From a virus, in IMG/VR virus record IMGVR_UViG_3300009314_000048, positions 1 through 35,252 of that record: 35,252 bases of DNA; one strand, written 5' to 3'. Position 1 is the stretch's first letter; each line of letters begins with the position of its first letter. Below are positions 1 to 5,578 of this stretch, in pieces. The notes beneath the pieces were generated by a model. The model was not told the DNA's origin, made no database searches, and saw only the letters and a list, made by a program, of their open reading frames with translations. Both the position numbers and the translations under genes were made by a program.

Positions 1-1
1 C

Positions 2-292
2 GAGGACAAGCTGAGACGCGAACGCTTCGGCCGGTTCGTGGACGAAGGAAGGGCGAAACTGCCCCGGCGACGCGGCGTCCTGTTCGGCGTCGCAGCGGCC
101 GATCGAAACGCCCACTGCAACGACTGCCGGCGGTTCGTCGGCATGTCCGGCGGATGCCCGGGCATGCCCACGCGGGATCCTGACGCGGTCCACCCGTGCT
201 TCACGGACGCCGAAACCGGCCGATGCGAACGGGACGACCTGCTGGCCGAACTGGCGGCGATCGAGGCGGGACAGGAGGCGGCGGTCGCATGA
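2..292 (+). CDS. Cys-rich small protein, 5' end outside window
   Basis: The reading frame is open from the first bases of the window, so the true start probably lies upstream; the first in-window start would be GTG at 38 (84 residues). The product has a Cys/His cluster beginning HCNDCRRF, followed by CPG and two more Cys near the end of the cluster (HPCF, RCE), which looks like a small zinc-binding module. It ends by ATGA overlap with the next gene, whose product carries the same HCNDC motif, so the two are probably paralogues. I do not recognise a named family and infer no function beyond metal binding. Confidence 0.5.
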   Translation, partial: EDKLRRERFGRFVDEGRAKLPRRRGVLFGVAAADRNAHCNDCRRFVGMSGGCPGMPTRDPDAVHPCFTDAETGRCERDDLLAELAAIEAGQEAAVA

Positions 293-651
293 GACAGCCC
301 GTCCTGGCCAACATGGACCCGCACTGCAACGACTGCGAGCAGTTCCTCCAGGATGTCTGCGACGGCCGCGACGCGGCCGAGCCGGGACGCTGCGAGTGCT
401 TCGAGTACCCGGAAGTGTTTACGAGTTCGACGCCGGCCGAGGCGGCCGACGCGAAACGAGGTCGCCCGGCTCCCCCCCGTGCCGGGCTCCGCGAGGACCC
501 CGCCGAAGACGGTGGTCGGGTTCTCACCGGTTCGGTGGGCGAGCCCGCCGGACCCTACACGGATCGGCCGGGCGCCGCCGGCGTCCCCCCCCGCGCTGGC
601 GCCCCGGCCGGTTCGATTTCCTCTGGCGTGAATCATCGAGATCCATGGTAG
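289..651 (+). CDS. Cys-rich small protein with HCNDC motif
   Basis: The start ATG overlaps the stop of the preceding gene (ATGA). The first 45 residues carry HCNDCEQF, then VCDG and RCECF, a Cys spacing typical of a small zinc knuckle. The remaining 75 or so residues are Pro/Arg/Gly-rich and look disordered; that tail could be a run-on in GC-rich DNA rather than selected sequence. The HCNDC core repeats that of the upstream gene, suggesting tandem duplication. Function unknown. A hairpin followed by a T run lies about 50 bases after the stop and may end this transcript. Confidence 0.5.
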   Translation: MRQPVLANMDPHCNDCEQFLQDVCDGRDAAEPGRCECFEYPEVFTSSTPAEAADAKRGRPAPPRAGLREDPAEDGGRVLTGSVGEPAGPYTDRPGAAGVPPRAGAPAGSISSGVNHRDPW

Positions 652-699
652 GGCCGAGCATGGAAGCCGACCATCGCGAAACTGTCGCCCCCCCGGCCG

Positions 700-723
700 G
701 ACGGAACCCGTCGGGCTTTTTTT
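700..723 (+). terminator. Candidate intrinsic terminator
   Basis: GACGG (700-704) pairs with CCGTC (708-712) around an AAC loop. It is followed by GGGC and seven T (717-723). It lies after the Cys-rich gene pair and before the next start at 844. The stem is short, so strength is uncertain. Confidence 0.45.
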
Positions 724-741
724 CGACGACCTGTAGCGCCC

Positions 742-830
742 CCGAAGGCGTTGTAGCGCCCCCGAAGGCGAAACGGACGACGGAAAAATCTTCGCGAATT
801 TGTAGCGCCCCCGGGGGCAGGGGCGCTACA
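742..830 (+). repeat. TGTAGCGCCCC repeats, last copy palindromic
   Basis: Two direct copies of a 19-base unit beginning TGTAGCGCCCCCGAAGG stand at about 742 and 762. A third copy at 801 forms a perfect inverted repeat: TGTAGCGCCCC (801-811), an 8-base loop, then GGGGCGCTACA (820-830). The hairpin ends one base into the Shine-Dalgarno sequence AGGAGG (830-835) of the gene at 844, so in RNA it could affect access to that site. It resembles a REP-type dispersed element. This stretch (652-843) holds no gene I can support. Confidence 0.7.
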
Positions 831-843
831 GGAGGCTTTCCCC

Positions 844-1155
844 ATGACGGCAAGGGCGACGGCGACGACGCTCTCGACCAAAGACGCCGCCACGGCGTTC
901 GGCGTGGCGAGGACGCGGGGACCGCGGAAGATGCAGGCCTTCCGCCGGCGGGCGGCGATGCTGCTGGCGGGGCTGCGGGCACTGCACCCCGACACGAGGG
1001 ACTGCGACCTGGCGGAGATCGCCGCCGCCGCGATCGACGACGGCGGAAGGCTCCTGCAGGCCTGCGGCCGCGATTTTCTGAAAGCAGTGCTTCGCGAGGA
1101 ACTGGCGCCGCCGGCACCGAGAAACTCGGCCGGGCCTTCATCCTCGCATGGCTGA
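844..1155 (+). CDS. Hypothetical protein
   Basis: The start is well supported: AGGAGG at 830-835 lies eight bases before the ATG. The 103-residue product is Ala/Arg-rich, and its middle looks helical (about residues 30-75). I recognise no domain. The first 30 residues resemble a basic tail. Its 3' end overlaps the likely start region of the lysozyme gene, so the two may be co-translated. Directly upstream is a palindromic repeat that could fold over the ribosome-binding site. No function is proposed. Confidence 0.55.
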   Translation: MTARATATTLSTKDAATAFGVARTRGPRKMQAFRRRAAMLLAGLRALHPDTRDCDLAEIAAAAIDDGGRLLQACGRDFLKAVLREELAPPAPRNSAGPSSSHG

Positions 1156-1169
1156 TCGGATGGACGAGC

Positions 1170-1742
1170 GTGATCGTGGCCGCCGGATACGCCCACGATC
1201 GCAGGGACCGGGGACCAGGGACCTGGGGCCAGGGGGCAGTGAACAGGAACAAAATCAGCGCCGGGTGCGTCCAGGCCGACGACCTGCAGGCGGCGCCGCC
1301 CTCCCCGCCCGCAGCGAGGCACACAAGGGCAGCCGCGGGGGCGGCTGCGACTGCCCGACCGGGCGCAGAAGGGCCGCATCGAAAACTGCTCGACGCGATC
1401 CGCCAGGTCGAATCCGGCGGGAACGATCACGCGGTGGGGGACGGCGGGGCCTCACGAGGCCCGTACCAGATCGGGATGGCGTACTGGACGGACGGCTGCC
1501 AGACCGCCGGGGTTCGGTGGGACTACCTGAGCCTGGTCTGGAGCCGCCCCCACTGCGAAACCGTCATCAAAGCCTACTGGCGACGATACGGCGCCGCCAC
1601 AGACCAGCAGCGGGCACGAATGCACAACGGCGGACCCGACGGACACCTGGAGGCCGGGACGCTCGAGTACTGGCGGAAGGTGAGCGCGGCCCTGCGGGCC
1701 GCGAGGGACCAGGGACCCGGGACCAGGGACCAGGGCGTCTGA
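1170..1742 (+). CDS. Lysozyme/transglycosylase-like muralytic enzyme
   Basis: The core (about 1383-1690) reads LLDAIRQVESGGNDHAVGDG, then SRGPYQIGMAYW, then RMHNGGPDGH and LEYWRKV. This pattern matches invertebrate-type (destabilase-like) and SLT-type lysozymes that cut the glycan of peptidoglycan. The Glu codon at 1410 (in QVESGG) is the likely catalytic acid. The start is unclear. GTG at 1170 is the first common start codon near the domain, but the frame is open upstream and encodes a hydrophobic stretch (AFILAWLIGWTSVIVAAGYA, 1134-1193) that would make a good signal or anchor if a rarer codon such as CTG 1125 were used. Two heptamer tracts are translated inside the gene, one in the linker (1203-1239) and one as the C-terminal tail. 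It lies far from the holin-like genes at 24-25 kb. Confidence 0.7.
   Translation: MIVAAGYAHDRRDRGPGTWGQGAVNRNKISAGCVQADDLQAAPPSPPAARHTRAAAGAAATARPGAEGPHRKLLDAIRQVESGGNDHAVGDGGASRGPYQIGMAYWTDGCQTAGVRWDYLSLVWSRPHCETVIKAYWRRYGAATDQQRARMHNGGPDGHLEAGTLEYWRKVSAALRAARDQGPGTRDQGV
1203..1239 (+). repeat. GGGACC heptamer tract (in lysozyme linker)
   Basis: Imperfect tandem GGGACCn units in the DNA joining the hydrophobic N-terminal segment and the lysozyme domain. They are translated as a Gly/Pro/Arg-rich linker. Confidence 0.7.
1705..1737 (+). repeat. GGGACCA heptamer tract (3' end of lysozyme)
   Basis: Four to five GGGACCA-type units form the last codons of the lysozyme gene and encode a short RDQGPG-type tail. 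Confidence 0.75.
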
Positions 1743-1780
1743 CCCCACCGACGTCCGGGCGATGCTCGGGGCCCGCATAC

Positions 1781-1853
1781 CGCGGCGTGGAGAAGTGGCT
1801 ATCTCACCGGGCCCATAACCCGGAGGTCGAGGGTTCGAATCCCTCCGCCGCTA
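1781..1853 (+). tRNA. tRNA-Met, initiator type (CAT)
   Basis: A full cloverleaf can be drawn. Acceptor CGCGGCG (1781-1787) pairs with CGCCGC (1846-1851). The D arm is GAGA/TCTC with GG in the loop, the anticodon stem is CCGGG/CCCGG with loop CCCATAA, and the T arm is GAGGG/CCCTC with loop TTCGAAT. The anticodon CAT is at 1814-1816. Two initiator marks are visible. Position 1 is unpaired with 72 (C against T; E. coli fMet has C against A), and the anticodon stem has three consecutive G-C pairs (G29-G31 with C39-C41). CCA is not encoded. It begins a run of RNA genes ahead of the tmRNA. Confidence 0.93.
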
Positions 1854-1861
1854 TGACGTAC

Positions 1862-1876
1862 CTGACAACTGAATAC
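1862..1876 (+). repeat. TTGAAAACTGAATAC motif, copy 1
   Basis: CTGACAACTGAATAC matches copy 2 at 13 of 15 positions. It lies nine bases after the tRNA discriminator base and just before a folded segment. The same motif precedes the tmRNA and the next folded segment. It may be a processing or transcription signal, but its role is unknown. Confidence 0.65.
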
Positions 1877-2100
1877 CACCAGATGGGCCGTGAGTAACAG
1901 GAAAGGTAATGGGTAGGGACGGTGACCTGCAACGGCGGATACCGCCAGGCGACCGACACGTGACGGTCGCCCGGCCGTCCCCGGACCTGAGCCGGCAGGG
2001 CTCCCGCGCGACCAGGCGAGAAAGCGGCCCCGTCGTCCAGCAACAACGGCCGGCGAGAGAATGACGCGGCCCGGGGCGAACCGGCAGCCCCGGGATCTCA
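1877..2100 (+). ncRNA. Unassigned structured RNA candidate X
   Basis: No plausible reading frame is present, but the segment folds well. GGGACGG (1916-1922) pairs with CCGTCCC (1975-1981) and encloses two perfect hairpins: GGCGG/CCGCC (1934-1946) and an 8-base-pair GGCGACCG/CGGTCGCC (1948-1971). Together they make a three-way junction. Further on are GAGCC/GGCTC (1989-2003) and an 8-base-pair CCCGGGGC/GCCCCGGG (2070-2094). It lies between a tRNA and a tmRNA, each boundary marked by the shared 15-base motif. I cannot match it to RNase P, SRP, 6S, GOLLD or ROOL RNA. Covariation in relatives would be needed to prove it. Confidence is for a structured RNA of some kind. Confidence 0.6.
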
Positions 2101-2115
2101 TTGAAAACTGAATAC
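2101..2115 (+). repeat. TTGAAAACTGAATAC motif, copy 2
   Basis: This is the best copy, ending two bases before the 5' G of the tmRNA at 2118. It could mark 5' processing or transcription start of the tmRNA. Confidence 0.7.
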
Positions 2116-2117
2116 AC

Positions 2118-2445
2118 GGGGCCGATCGGCATCGACCGGATGCGGAACGGCTCAGGCACGTGCCGCGGATGGCAGTGGGCCGCGATAGAAATCCTGCCAC
2201 GACTGAACTGCCGCTCCCATGCGACAGGCGGCCTAGACGGCCGCAGGGCGACCGCCGACGCCGATAGGCGACTCGCCCCCACATCGGCGGCTTTGCCGGT
2301 TCGAGCAAACCGGCTGGTGGATGCGAAGCCCGAATCCAGTTCGGGCCCCCGATGGACGGCAACCTGCTACGGCCGAAACAGCAGGACGCACGTGAGCCGG
2401 GCCGCGAACCATCTCGGCACGCGGGTTCGATTCCCGCCGGCTCCA
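2118..2445 (+). ncRNA. ssrA: tmRNA (transfer-messenger RNA)
   Basis: tmRNA rescues stalled ribosomes and tags the nascent peptide. The acceptor GGGGCCG (2118-2124) pairs with CGGCTCC (2438-2444), giving a G-U third pair, the alanyl-tRNA synthetase identity element. The T arm is GCGGG/CCCGC with loop TTCGATT; A73 is at 2445 and CCA is not encoded. The P2 helix pairs CGGCTCA (2148-2154) with TGAGCCG (2393-2399). PK1 is formed by CGCGG/CCGCG (2164-2168, 2180-2184) crossing TGGCA/TGCCA (2170-2174, 2195-2199). Ten bases after PK1 the resume codon GCC (2210) opens the tag AAPMRQAA, ending at TAG 2234 in the loop of hairpin GCGGCC/GGCCGC (2228-2244), as is usual. A late pseudoknot pairs CCCGAA/TTCGGG (2329-2345) with its loop TCCA reaching TGGA (2353). 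The tag lacks the usual LAA ending. Length 328 is normal for a one-piece tmRNA. Confidence 0.95.
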
Positions 2446-2446
2446 G

Positions 2447-2461
2447 TTGAAAAGTGAAGAT
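2447..2461 (+). repeat. TTGAAAACTGAATAC motif, copy 3
   Basis: TTGAAAAGTGAAGAT matches copy 2 at 12 of 15 positions. It begins two bases after the tmRNA 3' end and leads into folded segment Y. Confidence 0.55.
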
Positions 2462-2762
2462 CTGCAGATGTCGGCGACGGGCTCGCCTCGACCCGGGGAT
2501 GGCTGCCGGGCCGTGGAAAGTGGCTTCGGCCTACCGGGCCTGTCGTCGACAGCCGGGCTGGGATGCTCGTGGCGACTGGTCGGAACTGAGGCACGCATGA
2601 GGCCTACAGCAGCGGCCGCGTCGGCGACGACAGGGCCAGGCGGCATAGAGACCGCCTGGCGCGTCGGACGCCCGAGAACGAAGCATCGCCAGCACCGCCC
2701 CGCGAGTCCGTGAAGTCCAAGGTTCCACCCTGGATACAGGTAGCGGACGCGGGGCCAGGGCC
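2462..2762 (+). ncRNA. Unassigned structured RNA candidate Y
   Basis: This stretch has no convincing gene but several strong stems. A perfect 9-base-pair hairpin runs from G2635 (GCCAGGCGG) to C2660 (CCGCCTGGC) with loop CATAGAGA. An 11-base-pair helix joins CCCCGC-GTCCG (2698-2710, with a GA bulge) to CGGACGCGGGG (2744-2754). Smaller hairpins include GGCGA/TCGCC near 2475-2490 and CTGTC/GACAG near 2540-2555. It follows the tmRNA and starts with the third copy of the shared motif, like candidate X. GC-rich DNA gives some stems by chance, so this is weaker than the tmRNA. It does not show RNase P or SRP core motifs. Confidence 0.5.
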
Positions 2763-2770
2763 GGGGAGCC

Positions 2771-2905
2771 ATGGTGCGAAAGCACCGGCGCCGACCCCGC
2801 CCCGCCTGCCGCATGCTCGGCCTGGACAGCCGGGCCGCTGCGGAGCAACAGGCGGCGCAACGGGTCAGGCGCCTGAACCGGCCCGCCTTTGAGATCGACC
2901 GGTAA
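2771..2905 (+). CDS. Small basic protein
   Basis: An ATG frame of 44 residues starting MVRKHRRRPRPACRML, strongly basic in the first 16 residues, then a helix rich in Ala/Gln/Arg. The start overlaps a GNRA-type hairpin (GGTGC GAAA GCACC, 2773-2786). A possible ribosome site GGGGAG lies very close to the ATG, so expression may be weak or controlled by the hairpin. It is followed within 35 bases by the next gene. The function is unknown; the charge would suit nucleic-acid binding, but this is inference. Confidence 0.4.
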   Translation: MVRKHRRRPRPACRMLGLDSRAAAEQQAAQRVRRLNRPAFEIDR

Positions 2906-2938
2906 CGGATGATGAATAACCTCAGCCGGAGGCCGACC

Positions 2939-3295
2939 ATGGAAGCACTGACGGACATGCAGTGGGACGCGGCGGAGACGCACCCCTACGCCGCCGACGG
3001 GGCGCGACGGCTCGGATGGCTCGGACGGGGCATCCGGCGAGTCAACCGCCTCGGCCGATTCGCCCGGGCACTGCGGCGGTTCGGCAAGTGCCTCCGCATG
3101 GCCTGGCGGATGACCGGACGAGGGTACCCGCCGCCCACCGACGCGCGAGACCTCGACCTGGCGCCGCTGCTGGACCGGCCGAACGTCAAGGGCCTCACGG
3201 GCGACGTCGAACTGCTCGTGAGGCTCCGCGACCTTCGCCGCCTCAACTACGTCACCTGGCGAAGGACCATCGACGGGATGCACGCGGAGAACTAG
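2939..3295 (+). CDS. Hypothetical basic protein
   Basis: The start at 2939 is preferred over in-frame ATGs at 2909 and 2912 because GGAGG lies six bases before it. The 118-residue product begins MEALTDMQWDAAETHPYAAD. Its central part, about residues 25-60, is rich in Arg and aromatic residues (GWLGRGIRRVNRLGRFARAL) and looks like an amphipathic helix. The C-terminal half is mixed and carries no motif I know. A long heptamer tract follows the stop. No function is proposed. Confidence 0.55.
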   Translation: MEALTDMQWDAAETHPYAADGARRLGWLGRGIRRVNRLGRFARALRRFGKCLRMAWRMTGRGYPPPTDARDLDLAPLLDRPNVKGLTGDVELLVRLRDLRRLNYVTWRRTIDGMHAEN

Positions 3296-3296
3296 G

Positions 3297-3360
3297 GATT
3301 CGGGACTAAGGGACCAGGGACGAGAGACCAGGGACCAGAGACCAGGGACCAGGGACCGGG
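3297..3360 (+). repeat. GGGACCA heptamer tract
   Basis: About nine imperfect units (GGGACTA, GGGACCA, GAGACCA, GGGACGA) occupy the gap between two genes. The rest of the gap (3361-3418) includes ACTGACTACCGACTACCGAG and the AGGCCGCAAC leader of the next gene. Confidence 0.8.
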
Positions 3361-3418
3361 AAACGGCAACAGACGACTGACTACCGACTACCGAGAGACC
3401 GCGGCCGGAGGCCGCAAC

Positions 3419-3724
3419 ATGATCGCGACACCGGACAAGGCGAAGAAGGTTGCACAGCGATGGCCGCTGCTGGCCAGGGTCGGAACCGCCGCCGACGCCA
3501 TCGACATGGGGCAGGGCACCTTCTCGCTGCTGTGGCCCGTGCTGGCCGCACACTACGGACTCAAGGTCCACAGGGCCGGCGGGACGAAGATCGACCTCGA
3601 CAGCCTCATGGAGGTCCTCGGCGAACTGCGGCAGCAGGGCAAGCCGATCGTGATCCACAAGCGAACGCGGACGGTGCACGTCGGCGAGGCACGCTACGAG
3701 AGAATCAAGGCCGCCACGCGGTGA
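3419..3724 (+). CDS. Hypothetical phage protein
   Basis: GGAGG lies seven bases before the ATG, in a leader (CCGGAGGCCG) almost identical to that of the gene at 2939, which suggests shared translation control. The 101-residue product is soluble-looking: two helices (about residues 1-35), a middle with LLWPVLAAHYGLKVHRAGG, then LMEVLGELRQQGKPIVIHKR. The pattern could be a small DNA-binding or regulatory fold, but I do not recognise the family. A heptamer tract follows it. Confidence 0.6.
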   Translation: MIATPDKAKKVAQRWPLLARVGTAADAIDMGQGTFSLLWPVLAAHYGLKVHRAGGTKIDLDSLMEVLGELRQQGKPIVIHKRTRTVHVGEARYERIKAATR

Positions 3725-3730
3725 CGGCAA

Positions 3731-3765
3731 GGGACCTGGGACCAGGGACTCGGGACCAGGGGAAG
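3731..3765 (+). repeat. GGGACCA heptamer tract
   Basis: Five imperfect units (GGGACCT, GGGACCA, GGGACTC, GGGACCA and a degraded GGGGAAG) fill most of the gap before the zinc-knuckle gene. Confidence 0.75.
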
Positions 3766-3781
3766 GACGACGGGCCCACGG

Positions 3782-4612
3782 ATGGGCGGAACGAAAACAT
3801 GCAACATGCCGGGCTGCGAAGGGGTCGCGACCACGCGGGGACTCTGCGATCGGCACTACGCCTGGCGGGATTCCAAGAACCCGCGGAAGGTCGCGGCGTT
3901 CGAGGCGCATGCGGCCCCCGCCCGGGGAACCGGCAAGACGCCCTACGCCCGCTGCGAGGTCGACGGGTGCGAGAAACCCGGCGTCTCGCCACGCGGGCTG
4001 TGCGGGCGGCATCAGCACCTGGCCGCGAAGATCGACGCCGGCCTGGCCGACCTCGAAGACCCCGATGTGATGGCCGTCCTGGCGGCGTTGGCAGAACCGC
4101 CCGCCTGCGGCGAGGCCGAACCGACAGCGGATGAACGGAACGACGAACCGGATGACAGCGAGAAGGAGCGCACCATGACGCAGAAGACAGAGAAGACGTG
4201 CAACATCCCCGGCTGCGATCGAAAGCCGCAGGGACGCGGGCTGTGCGGGACGCACTACGGCTGGCTCAAGAGCGCCAACGACGAGAAACGGCAGCTCGCC
4301 GAACGGCGGGCGACCCCGCCCCGGACGGGCAAGAACGCCAAGGCGCCTTCGCCGGCGGCCCCGTCGCCCCGGGCGCCGGAGAGCGAGGCGGCGCCGCCGG
4401 CCGGGACGCCCGACGACGGCGGCGATGTCGTCGTGGAGAGCTGCTGCGGGACCGTCGACGCCGCCCAGCTCGCGAGGCTCGGCGTCTCGACGATCCGCCG
4501 GCCCGACGGCATCCTGCTGATCGGCAACGGCGGCACGGCGGGACTGCTCGTCCGCGACGGCGAGCCGACCGTGGCGATCACGCTGCCGCCGATCGCGACG
4601 CCGGCCGGGTAG
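3782..4612 (+). CDS. Triple Cys/His-knuckle protein
   Basis: The product has three copies of a knuckle of the form C-x4-C, RGLC, x2-H: CNMPGCEG..RGLCDRHY at about residues 7-26, CEVDGCEK..RGLCGRH at about 59-79, and CNIPGCDR..RGLCGTHY at about 140-159. Such single knuckles occur in phage proteins and are taken as zinc-binding. Between them are acidic or Pro/Ala-rich linkers. The last 70 residues (VVVESCCGTVDAAQLARLG to the end) form a small alpha/beta domain. An in-frame ATG at 4175 has a strong ribosome site (AAGGAG, six bases upstream), so a second 145-residue product with only the third knuckle is likely. Role unknown. Confidence 0.75.
   Translation: MGGTKTCNMPGCEGVATTRGLCDRHYAWRDSKNPRKVAAFEAHAAPARGTGKTPYARCEVDGCEKPGVSPRGLCGRHQHLAAKIDAGLADLEDPDVMAVLAALAEPPACGEAEPTADERNDEPDDSEKERTMTQKTEKTCNIPGCDRKPQGRGLCGTHYGWLKSANDEKRQLAERRATPPRTGKNAKAPSPAAPSPRAPESEAAPPAGTPDDGGDVVVESCCGTVDAAQLARLGVSTIRRPDGILLIGNGGTAGLLVRDGEPTVAITLPPIATPAG
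4163..4177 (+). promoter_or_regulatory. Internal ribosome-binding site and ATG
   Basis: AAGGAG (4163-4168), a six-base spacer and ATG (4175) lie in frame inside the triple-knuckle gene. They would start a shorter protein, MTQKTEKTCNIPGCDRK and onward. Alternatively this was once a separate gene that fused with its upstream neighbour. Confidence 0.5.
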
Positions 4613-4673
4613 CGGCACGGCAGCCGACAACCAGGAACCGAGAGCGGGCAGATCAGATACGAAAGGATCGACG

Positions 4674-5075
4674 ATGGCGAAGAAGACGGATGAGAAGAAA
4701 CCCCCGGCGGAGAAGACAACCCCGGCGGAGAAGAAGACCCCGGACGAGAAGAAGGCCGACGAGGCGGCGGATCCCGCCGTCCACATCGGCATCCTCGCGC
4801 CCGACACGACGCCCGGGCGCGTGCTGCACTTCGGCAAGGGCCTGCGGTGCGAGCACCTGCGGCTGCTGCCGGACTTCCGGGTCCGCTTCGACGGCGTTAC
4901 GGACAGCTACGAGATCACCGACGAGTACGGCGAAGTGATCGACATCGGACCCGTACTCGAACTGCACAACCTCGTCGACGACGAGCCCCTGCTGGACTTC
5001 ACGCACAAGCGGCCCGTCACGCTCGCCGACTGGAACGAACACGTCGCCAGAGGCGTCACCGAGATCGAAGGGTGA
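4674..5075 (+). CDS. Hypothetical protein with Lys/Pro-rich N-terminus
   Basis: AAAGGA lies about seven bases before the ATG. The first 33 residues are a repetitive Lys/Glu/Pro/Thr stretch (EKKPPAEKTTPAEKKTPDEK), likely disordered. The remainder, about residues 35-133, is a compact beta-rich domain with VHIGILAPDTTPGRVLHFG and ITDEYGEVIDIGPVLELHN. I do not recognise it. Its stop overlaps a GTG that could start the next gene. Possibly a virion or DNA-binding accessory protein, but nothing in the sequence decides this. Confidence 0.6.
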   Translation: MAKKTDEKKPPAEKTTPAEKKTPDEKKADEAADPAVHIGILAPDTTPGRVLHFGKGLRCEHLRLLPDFRVRFDGVTDSYEITDEYGEVIDIGPVLELHNLVDDEPLLDFTHKRPVTLADWNEHVARGVTEIEG

Positions 5076-5092
5076 CGGAAGCAGGGACCGGG

Positions 5093-5578
5093 ATGGCCGG
5101 GCAGAAACAGACACGACTGTTCCGCACGAGCAGCAGCGGCGACGGGCGGGAATCGTACGAATCGTACAAGCCGCCGCCCGCGCCCAATCGGCAATCGAAA
5201 ACTGCCAATCGGAAATCCGCCTCGCCCCTGCCCGATGAACTGCCCGCCACAGACGCCAGCGAGACCAGCCGCGCCGCCGCCGGGCGGGCCGCCGGCAGGG
5301 CCCGCGGGCGGGCACGGGAGATCCTCCGCGACCTGGCCGACCACGGGCCGAGCCTCCGCGAAGAGATCTGCGGCCGGATCGAACTGCCGGAAAAGTCCGC
5401 CTGCGGGCCCATCCACCGGATGAAGACGCCCAAGGACGTCCGCCACGGCACGCTCATCCGCGTCGCCGGCAGGCGGAAAACCTCCAGCGGCTCGCCCGCG
5501 GACGTCTACGAGATCACCGACGAAGGACGGGCGGCACTGCTGGCCGCCGAAGATGAAGGAAGGTTCGTCAACGGATAG
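5093..5578 (+). CDS. Winged-helix DNA-binding protein
   Basis: The C-terminal half (about residues 60-155) reads as a winged helix: AREILRDLADHGPSLREEIC, then a recognition-helix region, then a wing ending VYEITDEGRAALLAAEDEG as in many MarR-like and phage regulators. The stretch ATDASETSRAAA before it resembles the lead-in of phage replication-associated HTH proteins. The N-terminal 50 residues are low complexity and include NRQSKTANRKSAS, encoded by a CGGAAAT-type repeat that has entered the gene. GTG 5072, overlapping the previous stop, is an alternative start. Probably regulates phage genes or assists replication. Confidence 0.65.
   Translation: MAGQKQTRLFRTSSSGDGRESYESYKPPPAPNRQSKTANRKSASPLPDELPATDASETSRAAAGRAAGRARGRAREILRDLADHGPSLREEICGRIELPEKSACGPIHRMKTPKDVRHGTLIRVAGRRKTSSGSPADVYEITDEGRAALLAAEDEGRFVNG

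Noticed and set aside
1148-1897. Plus-strand frame of 249 residues overlapping the lysozyme and tRNA
   Set aside because: It is Arg/Pro/Gly low complexity, runs through the tRNA and lacks any domain, while the other frame encodes a clear lysozyme.
2395-2445. Truncated or permuted tRNA, or a tRNA split by a group I intron
   Set aside because: The T arm and acceptor end belong to the tmRNA; its 5' partner GGGGCCG was found at 2118 with PK1 and P2 between.
2101-2457. Plus-strand frame of 118 residues
   Set aside because: It coincides with the tmRNA and its motif, which explain the sequence much better.
2462-2762. RNase P RNA or SRP RNA
   Set aside because: The conserved core sequences of these RNAs (such as GAGGAAAGTCC or the GGAA-loop domain) are not present.
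3297-3360. CRISPR array
   Set aside because: Units are 7 bases in tandem without spacers, so this is a short tandem repeat and not CRISPR. No cas gene is in the window.
2531-4837. Long minus-strand frame of 768 residues
   Set aside because: It runs antisense across several + strand genes, the Y RNA and heptamer tracts, has repeated Arg/Pro-rich low complexity and no domain. Long antisense frames are expected in such GC-rich DNA.
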